9,619 nt of DNA from CAYVJW01 sp964451885 (GTDB taxonomy: Bacteria; Patescibacteriota; Gracilibacteria; UBA4473), in contig CAYVJW010000059.1 of NCBI GenBank assembly GCA_964451885.1, positions 1-9,619 of the forward strand, written 5' to 3'. Below, piece after piece: positions 1-6,483 of the stretch (its first letter is position 1; every line of letters starts with the position of its first letter). Below the pieces are notes generated by a model. That model was not told the origin of the DNA. It did not search any database and saw only the letters and a list, made by a program, of their open reading frames with translations. A program made the position numbers and the translations under genes.

Positions 1-196
1 GAATTTCTAGCAGAATGTGTTTGTAGATTTTCTTACTTTTCGAAGGGGACTCATATTTGACTCTCTCAAAAAAAATATTAATTTCTTTTAGATCATGAGA
101 CGCATTTTTTATTTTTAAGAGTGTTTTCGAAAAGGGAGACGTCAATTGGATGGTTGAAATTATGACTTTTCGAAAGTTCTCTGCTAACAATTACTT
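1..196. other. Upstream leader with three TTTTCGAA sites
   Basis: This A/T-rich stretch has no convincing coding sequence. It holds three copies of TTTTCGAA, with the palindromic TTCGAA core at 39-44, 126-131 and 169-174. The first two are each followed by a G-rich, GAC-ending segment (GGGGAC, AAGGGAGAC), so they look like partial direct repeats. Core-to-core distances are 87 and 43 bases, roughly a 2:1 ratio. I found no -35/-10 pair with normal spacing that I would defend. The region probably contains the promoter and possibly operator sites of the response regulator that follows. Confidence 0.4.
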
Positions 197-1975
197 ATGG
201 CAGAAAATCCAACAAAAACAGAATCGGATATGAAGAAAACAAAAAAACCACTTGTTGTTGCAGTTGATGATGAAAAGACAAATCTTAGGTTTATGATGCA
301 AAATTTGGGCGAAACCTGTGATGTTCGTCCTGCAAGAAGCGGCTCGGAAGCAATCACACGTATAAACGGCCTTATGGAACAAGCGAGTAGCAGAGTTGAT
401 CTGGTGCTTCTGGATATCAAGATGCTCGGGATGGACGGGTTTGAAGTATGTCAGAAACTAAAAGCTGATTCTCAAACGAAAGATATCCCTGTGATTTTTG
501 TTACCGGGATGGATGATCCGGAGTCCGAAGTAAAAGGGCTTGAGCTTGGAGCCGTAGATTTTGTGACAAAACCTTTGAATCCGGCTTTGCTTCGGGCAAG
601 AGTAAATAATGTACTGAAATCTGAAGAAAGAAAGTGTCGATTAGAGGAATTGGCTCATTTTGACACTGTGACAGGCCTTCCCAATAGGGCAAGGTTTATG
701 GAAGATTTAAATTCGCGTTTTGAGATTTCTAAAGCGGAAAGGAAAAATATGGCCGTACTTTTCATAGACCTTGACCGTTTTAAGTGGGTTAATGACACAC
801 TGGGGCATGGAGCAGGGGATAAAACCCTCTGCGAGGCCGGTAAAAGAATTCGTGAAATTTTACGAAAAAGTGACATAGTTGCTCGGATTGGCGGGGATGA
901 ATTTGCTGTTATTCTTCCGGAAATAGAAAATCCTGAACAGGCTGGGATTGTTGCTCGAAAAATCGTAAAAGAAATGGCAAGGCCTTTTAATTTTGAAGAA
1001 GGGGAAGCTAATATTGGCGCAAGCATTGGGATTTCTCTCTTCCCGGAAAATGCTGATTCCCCCGATGAGTTAATGACGAATGCCGATACTGCCTCGAAAG
1101 GGGCTAAAGAGGAAGGAAGAGGAAGTGCCATGTTTTTCTCTGAAGAAATGCAGGAAGATAACTCTAGAAAACAAGAATTAATAAAACATTTAGACGGAGC
1201 TATTGAGAGGAATGAGTTTTCGTTGTATTGGCAGCCTCAAGTTAGAGATGGCGAATTGAGTGGATCTGAAGTTTTACTGCGTTGGGATAGTGAAGCCATA
1301 GGCTCGGTTTCTCCCGTGGAGTTTATTCCTATAGCGGAAGAAACAGGCCAAATAGTCTATCCTCTCGGACACTGGATAATGGAAACGGCATTCAGGCAAT
1401 GGATTGGGTGGATAGAAGAAGGGCATTCTCCTTTTGTCCTGTCCGTGAATGTTTCATACAGGCAGTTGAGGGAAAAAGGGTTTGACGACAAGGTTTTTGA
1501 GCTTCTTGAGAAAACGGGAATGGATAAATATATTAAATATCTGGAACTTGAAGTAACCGAAACTGCCACCGAAGGGCGTGGAGCAGATGTTGTTAATTCA
1601 ACTTTGGAAAAGTTGGAAGAAAGAGGAATAAAGTTGGCTATAGACGATATGGGCACTGGACAATCCGGACTCAGGCGTTTGGGGAAGCTTCCTTTCAAAA
1701 TCATTAAAATAGATATGTCTTTTGTAACAGACCTTATTTCAGAGAATGAGAAAACTCAAGAAGATGCCCGTGCGATTATCGCGGGAATTTTTGCTACGGC
1801 CAGTGAAATGAAAATAAGAAATGCGGAAGTTGTCGCAGAGGGAGTGGAAACAAAAGTGCAAGAGAATATTTTAAAGGAATTGAACACTCATAATGTTCCA
1901 CTGCGGATACAAGGATGGCTTTATGGAAAAGCGATTCCTGCTAATGAGTTTAGGGAAAGTTTTCTTAATAAATGA
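197..1975 (+). CDS. Response regulator with GGDEF and EAL domains (c-di-GMP turnover)
   Basis: This 592-residue cytoplasmic protein has three domains. Residues about 18-140 are a CheY-like receiver: acidic pair D24-D25, phosphoacceptor D73 in LVLLDIKM, T103, and K125 in VTKPL. Residues about 155-315 are a diguanylate cyclase domain with an intact GGDEF (232-236) and an inhibitory-site RKSD exactly five residues before it. Residues about 325-590 are an EAL phosphodiesterase domain. The signature reads EVL (358-360), but the other hallmarks are present: NVSYRQL, the TE of LEVTET, DDMGTG (483-488), KID (504-506), AEGVET and QGWLYG. Both enzymatic halves therefore look potentially active, and phosphorylation of D73 would set the balance. 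There is no transmembrane segment. No Shine-Dalgarno precedes ATG 197. A later ATG at 230 (M12) would still leave the whole receiver intact, so the start is not certain. The hybrid kinase downstream is a candidate phosphodonor (inference). Confidence 0.93.
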   Translation: MAENPTKTESDMKKTKKPLVVAVDDEKTNLRFMMQNLGETCDVRPARSGSEAITRINGLMEQASSRVDLVLLDIKMLGMDGFEVCQKLKADSQTKDIPVIFVTGMDDPESEVKGLELGAVDFVTKPLNPALLRARVNNVLKSEERKCRLEELAHFDTVTGLPNRARFMEDLNSRFEISKAERKNMAVLFIDLDRFKWVNDTLGHGAGDKTLCEAGKRIREILRKSDIVARIGGDEFAVILPEIENPEQAGIVARKIVKEMARPFNFEEGEANIGASIGISLFPENADSPDELMTNADTASKGAKEEGRGSAMFFSEEMQEDNSRKQELIKHLDGAIERNEFSLYWQPQVRDGELSGSEVLLRWDSEAIGSVSPVEFIPIAEETGQIVYPLGHWIMETAFRQWIGWIEEGHSPFVLSVNVSYRQLREKGFDDKVFELLEKTGMDKYIKYLELEVTETATEGRGADVVNSTLEKLEERGIKLAIDDMGTGQSGLRRLGKLPFKIIKIDMSFVTDLISENEKTQEDARAIIAGIFATASEMKIRNAEVVAEGVETKVQENILKELNTHNVPLRIQGWLYGKAIPANEFRESFLNK

Positions 1976-2025
1976 CAGGCTTCATAAGTAACTTCTTACA
2001 CCTCTGATATAAAATACTAAAACAA

Positions 2026-2147
2026 TGCTTTCTGGAATTAAGTATTCAAATGGTTAAATAGTTAAATGGCTAAATGGTTATAAAGATTTTATCTGTCTCT
2101 AAACCATTTAACCATTCAGCCATTTGAGAATATAGTTTTAGAAAGCA
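2026..2147. repeat. Long imperfect palindrome made of 8-mer tandem repeats
   Basis: The left arm holds four consecutive 8-mers at 2048-2079: AAATGGTT, AAATAGTT, AAATGGCT, AAATGGTT. The right arm holds three antisense units at 2102-2125: AACCATTT, AACCATTC, AGCCATTT. The outer ends TGCTTTCT (2026-2033) and AGAAAGCA (2140-2147) are perfect complements. TATTC and GAATA also pair next to the repeat arms, with a two-base bulge. The loop is about 22 bases (2080-2101). Because the units are alike, several pairing registers are possible. No T-run follows, so it is not a standard terminator. Confidence 0.8.
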
Positions 2148-2220
2148 AGGACTCATAGTTTTGAATTATAGGTATGGGAAGATACTTCCATAAGTGCCCC
2201 CGTTCTTTTAAATATCGGTA

Positions 2221-2330
2221 ATTAGCAGACATCCATCTGTCCTTTGATTTATTTTTGAATAGCGGGCAACCTGGAATTCGGAGTTTCCCGCCTCTAGTAT
2301 AAATCGAGTGCAGATGTCCTGTCTGCTAAT
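2221..2330. repeat. Nested inverted repeat in the hybrid-kinase leader
   Basis: ATTAGCAGACA (2221-2231) is perfectly complementary to TGTCTGCTAAT (2320-2330). Immediately inside, CATCTG (2234-2239) pairs with CAGATG (2311-2316), giving about 17 paired bases per arm with a small internal loop. Further in, GCGGG (2262-2266) pairs with CCCGC (2287-2291), extended by AAC/GTT across one mismatch. Each outer arm can also fold on itself: CAGA/TCTG at 2226-2239 and GCAGA/TCTGC at 2310-2326. It ends 40 bases before the kinase start. It could be a structured 5' leader, a small RNA, or a MITE-like element; I see no flanking target duplication. Confidence 0.65.
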
Positions 2331-2357
2331 CAATCAAATTCAACATCTACCTTTCAG

Positions 2358-2364
2358 AAAGGAG
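2358..2364 (+). promoter_or_regulatory. Strong Shine-Dalgarno of the hybrid kinase
   Basis: The sequence AAAGGAG lies six bases upstream of the ATG at 2371, which is near-ideal spacing. It decides the start in favour of 2371 rather than the in-frame ATG at 2308, whose extra 21 residues overlap the inverted-repeat arm. It is the only clear Shine-Dalgarno before any gene in the window. Confidence 0.85.
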
Positions 2365-2370
2365 AAAGTG

Positions 2371-5300
2371 ATGAAATCTAAGTTGCGTAAACTCGCCATA
2401 AGCCTGGGGATTGTATTTCTTGCCTTGATTATGAGCATTACTATCATGCGTATGGCGCCCTTATTCGAAATGGCGGAAAATTGGATGGCTGATTTCCGTA
2501 TCGGAGCTTTGTCGCCTCTAGAACCGCAACATCCTGACATCGTCATCATTGCCATCACGGAGGAAACACTGCAGGGTTTTACTTACCGAGAGCCTGTGGA
2601 TCGGGCTTTTCTTGCTAACCTGCTTAAATCAGTGGAGGACAAAGGAGCGCGCGCAGTACTTCTGGATATTCTCCTGGATCAACCTACCGAGTCGGCAAAA
2701 GATGTCGCGCTCAAGATACAATTGCAGGAGATGGAAATTCCGGTTGTGGTCAGTTATGCAAATGATTCTGGCGGAAATTTTTTGACTGAGGTTCAAGAGG
2801 CTTATCTCGATGATTTTCTGCCGGCAGAACTTCGGGGAATGGCCAATTTTGCCAAGGATAGGTTGGATGGGACTGTTCGCTGGATCTTTCCCGGGCAAAA
2901 AATGCCTGATGGCACTTTTGTCGAAGGCTTGAGTGCGAAGTTGGCGGCTAAACTTGGGGTTGACGATACCCCTTCCGGATTTGTACGGATTGCCTGGCGT
3001 GGCGCTCCGGACAAGAATACACTTCCCTTTAGAGCCTATCCGGCGCATATGGCGCATCAGTTGAGTGAGGCTTCGCTTCGGAACAAGATCGTGTTGATCG
3101 GTGCAGATCTTTCTATCAATGATCGTCATCGAACTCCTTTTTCATTTGTTTCCCAAAAGGAGCCGAAGGGAACGCCGGGAGTTATCGTTCATGCACATGC
3201 TTTGGCCCAGTTGCTGGAGGGGCGGTCTTTTCCGCCTCTCGGGCCTCTTTCACAAGTGGTGGTTGTTTTTGCCGCTGCGTTGTTTGGGCTCGTACTGGCT
3301 TGGGTAGAGATCAATATCTACCTGAGTGTAGTCATCGAACTTTTGGTGCTTATCGGTTATTGGGCAAGTGCTCCATGGTTGTTTCATAACCAGGGGGTGT
3401 TGATTCCGTTGATTGCCCCTACCATCAGTTCCGTTCTGGGGTTTTGGATGACGCAGGTTTACAGCGGGAGCAAAACCCGCAAAGAGAAACGCATGGCTCA
3501 AAGGGAGGCCGAAGTCAAGAAAGAACTCCTGGCCAACATGAGCCATGAGCTTCGTACTCCCCTCAATGCCGTGATCGGCAGGGGCGAACTGTTGCAGGAA
3601 AACATGTCCGATTCGACCAATCTGAAACATACCGGAATTATTCTTGCTTCTGCAAAGTCTCTTCTCAGGCTGATCAACGATATTCTTGATTACTCCAAAA
3701 TAGAGAGTGGCAGAATGTCGATGGAACAAATCGTGTTCGATTTGCGCCAAAGCTTGGAGGAAACCATGGAAACTCTGGCCAACACGGCTGAGTCCAAAGG
3801 GTTAACGCTGGATCTCAAGGTGGATGAAAACCTTTCGGCTGTTTTTCTCGGTGATCCGATGCGTCTTCGCCAGGTAGTAGTAAACCTGGTGGGGAATGCC
3901 ATCAAGTTCACTGAAAAGGGGAGTGTAACCGTGAGGGTAGTACCTGAATCAGAAGAAGGGATGCTACGTTTCGCTGTTACAGATACCGGAATTGGGATTC
4001 CGGCTGATCGTCTGGGCGCTATCTTCGAAAAATACGCCCAGGCCGAGGGATCAACCGCGCGTAAGCACGGCGGTACCGGGCTTGGTACTACTATCTCCAA
4101 GCAAATTGTGGAGCAGATGAAAGGTCGAATTTGGGTGGAAAGTGAAGTTGGCAAAGGGAGCACTTTTTTCTTTGTGGTTCATATCCCGGAGGTGCCAGAA
4201 GGGGTCGAATGCCAGGCCGAAGACAGAGTTGCCTCTCCTATTGTTGCCGCCAGTGTTTCCCGCGTTTTTCGCATCCTGGTAGTAGATGATATCAAAGAAA
4301 ACCGGGATTTGGCGGAAATTCGGCTTAAGCAACATGGACATCATGTAAGTACGGCTGAAGACGGACTGGAAGCTGTGGATGCTTTCGGAAGGTTGGATCT
4401 CGATGTAATCCTGATGGATATCAACATGCCCAGGATGGGCGGAATTGATGCTACCCGGGAGGTTCGTAACCAAGAGGCCAAGCAAGAAAGCAAAAGCCAT
4501 GTTTCAATTATCGCCCTTACCGCGGGTGATGCCGCAGATGATAAAGATTCCTGCCTGGAAGCAGGTATGGATGATTTCGCTACCAAGCCGATCGATTTCA
4601 ACCGGTTGTTAGCACTGATGGAACGGATCGTTCCGGATGGTGTTGGGGAGGTGGTTGACGAGGTCGTTGCAGAAAATTCCGAACCCTCGAAACCAGTCTC
4701 GCAATTGGAAGTTCCGCCTCCTTTCGATAATTTGGAAGGCTTCGATGTCGCGAAAGGGTTGGAGAACTGGGGGGATTCTGAGACGTATAAAAAAACCCTG
4801 GTTGGTTTTGGCCGGCAACATGCAGGTGATATGGACCTTATTCGCGCCGCTTTCGGTAAAGACGATATTCAGGCGGTAAAGGATGTTGCTCATGCACTGA
4901 AAGGGGTGGCCGGTACTCTTGCCGCTACTGATCTGGCGGCAGCCGCTAAGGCCTTGGATGCTGCATTGCGCGGCAAAGAAGGGGAACTTACCGTGGCGGA
5001 CTTAAAGGCTGCTTTGGAGCGCAAAAACGTCCGGCTGGACGATCTTGTCCGGGCAGTCGAGGACACTTTGCAAGTGGTTGTGGCCTCGTGCCGGTGGTTC
5101 GAACCGGAGGAAGAATCCACCTCCGTGGAAGCGCCGGTGGTTCGGCAGATCGAACCAATCCACGTCGAGTTGATGCAGAATCTCGTCCAATATCTCGATC
5201 AAGGAGATTTCGCCAAGATTGAACCGTGTTTGAAAGACCTTGGGGTGAGCGGTATCTTCCCTGAAAAGGAGTTTCGAGAACTGGCCGGTCTCGTGGATGA

Positions 5301-5403
5301 CTTGGACTTTTTCGGAGCAGCGGAATCATTGAGGAAGTTGGCGGATTCATTGGGGATTGTTTTGAACGGAGGTGAACAATGCTCTGATGAACAGACAGGA
5401 TAG
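2371..5403 (+). CDS. CHASE2-domain membrane hybrid histidine kinase (HisKA-HATPase-REC-HPt)
   Basis: From ATG 2371 the protein has 1010 residues. A transmembrane helix at about 9-29 is followed by an extracytoplasmic CHASE2 sensor (about 35-290), then three membrane helices (about 294-313, 316-333 and 342-363). The kinase core has the H-box SHELRTPLN with H392, the N-box NLVGNAIKF with N509, the G1 box DTGIGI (538-543) and the G2 box GGTGLG (567-572). A receiver at about 633-753 has DD 639-640, phosphoacceptor D683 in LMDINM, T717 and K739. An HPt domain (about 790-900) carries HALKG with H841. A further helical tail (about 927-998) follows. All phosphotransfer residues are present, so a full His-Asp-His relay to a separate receiver is expected. 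CHASE2 ligands are generally unknown. Base composition and the ribosome-binding site differ from the neighbours, suggesting possible acquisition. The first stand-alone receiver nearby is the upstream REC-GGDEF-EAL protein. Confidence 0.95.
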   Translation: MKSKLRKLAISLGIVFLALIMSITIMRMAPLFEMAENWMADFRIGALSPLEPQHPDIVIIAITEETLQGFTYREPVDRAFLANLLKSVEDKGARAVLLDILLDQPTESAKDVALKIQLQEMEIPVVVSYANDSGGNFLTEVQEAYLDDFLPAELRGMANFAKDRLDGTVRWIFPGQKMPDGTFVEGLSAKLAAKLGVDDTPSGFVRIAWRGAPDKNTLPFRAYPAHMAHQLSEASLRNKIVLIGADLSINDRHRTPFSFVSQKEPKGTPGVIVHAHALAQLLEGRSFPPLGPLSQVVVVFAAALFGLVLAWVEINIYLSVVIELLVLIGYWASAPWLFHNQGVLIPLIAPTISSVLGFWMTQVYSGSKTRKEKRMAQREAEVKKELLANMSHELRTPLNAVIGRGELLQENMSDSTNLKHTGIILASAKSLLRLINDILDYSKIESGRMSMEQIVFDLRQSLEETMETLANTAESKGLTLDLKVDENLSAVFLGDPMRLRQVVVNLVGNAIKFTEKGSVTVRVVPESEEGMLRFAVTDTGIGIPADRLGAIFEKYAQAEGSTARKHGGTGLGTTISKQIVEQMKGRIWVESEVGKGSTFFFVVHIPEVPEGVECQAEDRVASPIVAASVSRVFRILVVDDIKENRDLAEIRLKQHGHHVSTAEDGLEAVDAFGRLDLDVILMDINMPRMGGIDATREVRNQEAKQESKSHVSIIALTAGDAADDKDSCLEAGMDDFATKPIDFNRLLALMERIVPDGVGEVVDEVVAENSEPSKPVSQLEVPPPFDNLEGFDVAKGLENWGDSETYKKTLVGFGRQHAGDMDLIRAAFGKDDIQAVKDVAHALKGVAGTLAATDLAAAAKALDAALRGKEGELTVADLKAALERKNVRLDDLVRAVEDTLQVVVASCRWFEPEEESTSVEAPVVRQIEPIHVELMQNLVQYLDQGDFAKIEPCLKDLGVSGIFPEKEFRELAGLVDDLDFFGAAESLRKLADSLGIVLNGGEQCSDEQTG

Positions 5404-5437
5404 AGCCGTTTGGAAAACTAACGACTCAAACTCTAAA

Positions 5438-5474
5438 ACGGTGTGGATGATCTATCCACACCGTCTTTTTTTTT
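5438..5474 (+). terminator. Rho-independent terminator after the hybrid kinase
   Basis: ACGGTGTGGAT (5438-5448) and ATCCACACCGT (5454-5464) form a perfect 11-bp stem with a 5-base loop, followed by one C and nine T (5466-5474). It lies 34 bases past the kinase stop codon and should separate the kinase transcript from the ribosomal-protein cluster. Confidence 0.93.
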
Positions 5475-5480
5475 GACAAA

Positions 5481-5506
5481 TTTAGTTTTCGCACTAAACT
5501 TTTTTT
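5481..5506. promoter_or_regulatory. Small inverted repeat with T-run, possible operator or second weak terminator
   Basis: TTTAGT (5481-5486) and ACTAAA (5493-5498) are perfect complements around a 6-base loop, followed by C and seven T. The stem is A/T-rich and weak. A consensus-like TTGACA (5473-5478) sits immediately upstream and overlaps the end of the preceding terminator's T-run. I cannot find a good -10 at 16-18 bases, so calling this a promoter with an operator is only a possibility. Confidence 0.35.
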
Positions 5507-5542
5507 GTATTAAAAATAGAAATTTTAAGGTTTTAACTGTTC

Positions 5543-5570
5543 ATTGTTAATTGCTAATTGTTAATTGAAT
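5543..5570 (+). repeat. Four degenerate 7-mer tandem repeats abutting the rpmG start
   Basis: The units are ATTGTTA (5543-5549), ATTGCTA (5550-5556), ATTGTTA (5557-5563) and a degenerate ATTGAAT (5564-5570). The last ends exactly at the ATG of the next gene, so the array occupies the place of a ribosome-binding site and no purine-rich Shine-Dalgarno is present. Its period matches that of the array near 8042. Confidence 0.7.
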
Positions 5571-5780
5571 ATGGCTCGAGCAACTAAAAAGCGTGTGTTT
5601 TTTGCCCTCTATTGTACGGAGTGCCAGGAAAAAGAGGGGAAGAGGATAGAAAATTATAAGATTCTTTTGAATCCTCAAAATACAAACCCGAAAGAATTTC
5701 GGGTACGTAAATTTTGTTCTCGTCATGGAAACTATGCTATTCATAAGCCGAAACAGATATCGAGGTCGCAGAACAAGTAA
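5571..5780 (+). CDS. rpmG: 50S ribosomal protein bL33
   Basis: This small basic protein of 69 residues matches the bL33 pattern: a basic N-terminus, a hydrophobic strand running into CTEC (C15, C18), an NPQNTNPKEF segment equivalent to the family's KNxxNTPxxLxLxKY region, then KFC (C49) and H52. The two cysteine pairs are CxxC and CxxH, so zinc binding of the C+ type is likely, with one His replacing the usual fourth Cys. A Lys/His-rich end follows. ATG 5571 is chosen over an in-frame TTG at 5565, since the family typically begins Met-Ala just before the basic stretch. It is followed after 46 bases by bL25 on the same strand, as expected for a translation cluster. Confidence 0.82.
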   Translation: MARATKKRVFFALYCTECQEKEGKRIENYKILLNPQNTNPKEFRVRKFCSRHGNYAIHKPKQISRSQNK

Positions 5781-5826
5781 ATTAAATAATTTATTTTTGA
5801 GTTTTGATTTTTAATTTTTTTTTATC

Positions 5827-6462
5827 ATGTCATTCGATCTTTCTGTACAGAAACGGCCTATGTCCAAGCACTCAGCACGTGAGATTCGTGCAAAGAGTCG
5901 GGTGCCGGGGATTGTGTATGGGCCGGGTTTTGATGCTCAGCCTGTTTCGGTGGATAATTCAGGATTCCTGAAAATTTATCGGAAGGCGGGGACATCGTCA
6001 TTGGTGGATCTTGAGGTTGATGGGAAAAAAATAAAAGTGTTGATACATGATATTTATTGGCATCCGGTGCGGACAGAGATAGCTCATGTGGATTTTTTTG
6101 CGGTGGATTTGAAAAAGAAGACAACTGTAGAGGTTCCGTTTGTATTTATCGGAGAATCTTTGGCGGTTAAAAATTTGGGAGGAATGTTTATGAAGGAGCA
6201 TGAGTCTTTGAGTATTCGTTGTCTTCCGATGGAGATTCCGCCGGTGATTGAAATAGATATTTCAAAGCTTGAAAATATTAATGATCATTTGACGATTGCC
6301 GACTTGAATCTGGATGAAAAATTTGAAGTAATGCATTTGTCTCCTAGTGTCATGATTTGTTCCATTGTCGGTCATGTAGAAGAGGAAGAAGTAGTAGGAG
6401 AGGAAGGGGAAGTTGTTGAGGGGGAAGGAGAAGGTCAGAAAGAAGAAAAGGGGGAAGAGTAA
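5827..6462 (+). CDS. rplY: 50S ribosomal protein bL25 (Ctc/TL5 form)
   Basis: This 211-residue protein is the long two-domain form of bL25, which binds 5S rRNA in the large subunit. The N-terminal domain (about 3-92) has the characteristic RVPGIVYG (25-32), the DIYWHPV segment (75-81) and HVDFFAV (87-93). The C-terminal TL5/Ctc beta domain spans about 97-183. A strongly acidic tail (about 184-211), mostly Glu and Gly, is encoded by a polypurine run of about 80 bases. Such tails are common in Ctc-type proteins. The leader is T-rich (positions 5800-5825) with no Shine-Dalgarno. The aminotransferase gene follows after 21 bases, which suggests co-transcription. Confidence 0.93.
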   Translation: MSFDLSVQKRPMSKHSAREIRAKSRVPGIVYGPGFDAQPVSVDNSGFLKIYRKAGTSSLVDLEVDGKKIKVLIHDIYWHPVRTEIAHVDFFAVDLKKKTTVEVPFVFIGESLAVKNLGGMFMKEHESLSIRCLPMEIPPVIEIDISKLENINDHLTIADLNLDEKFEVMHLSPSVMICSIVGHVEEEEVVGEEGEVVEGEGEGQKEEKGEE

Positions 6463-6483
6463 GGTATTCTTTTTTTCTTAACC

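Larger units (their letters stand above)
1976..2370. other. 395-base intergenic region with two structured elements
   Basis: No credible gene lies here. The left part (2026-2147) is an imperfect palindrome built from 8-base repeats. The right part (2221-2330) is a nested inverted repeat just before the kinase gene. No canonical terminator (GC-rich stem plus T-run) follows the GGDEF-EAL gene. A TATAAA at 2298-2303 resembles a -10 box but has no matching -35. The stretch 2148-2220 shows nothing I recognise. Confidence 0.6.

Noticed and set aside
57..81. Promoter TTGACT (57-62) with TATTAA (76-81)
   Set aside because: The spacer is only 13 bases, too short for a standard sigma-70 promoter.
655..1131. 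158-codon open frame on the minus strand inside the GGDEF region
   Set aside because: It lies antisense to a fully conserved domain, shows no family motif and has a Ser/Arg/Ile-rich shadow composition.
2048..2125. CRISPR array
   Set aside because: Units are 8 bases with no spacers, and no cas genes are nearby.
2026..2147. Rho-independent terminator of the GGDEF-EAL gene
   Set aside because: The stem is A/T-rich and imperfect, and no T-run follows it.
2308..2370. In-frame N-terminal extension of the hybrid kinase from ATG 2308
   Set aside because: It overlaps the inverted-repeat arm, has no ribosome site, and the ATG at 2371 has an ideal Shine-Dalgarno followed directly by a membrane-helix N-terminus.
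3690..4500. Two overlapping minus-strand frames of about 150 codons inside the kinase
   Set aside because: They are opposite to the conserved HATPase and receiver motifs and have no recognisable domain.
5481..5498. CIRCE/HrcA-type operator
   Set aside because: TTTAGT-N6-ACTAAA only superficially resembles TTAGCACTC-N9-GAGTGCTAA; arm length, sequence and spacing do not fit.
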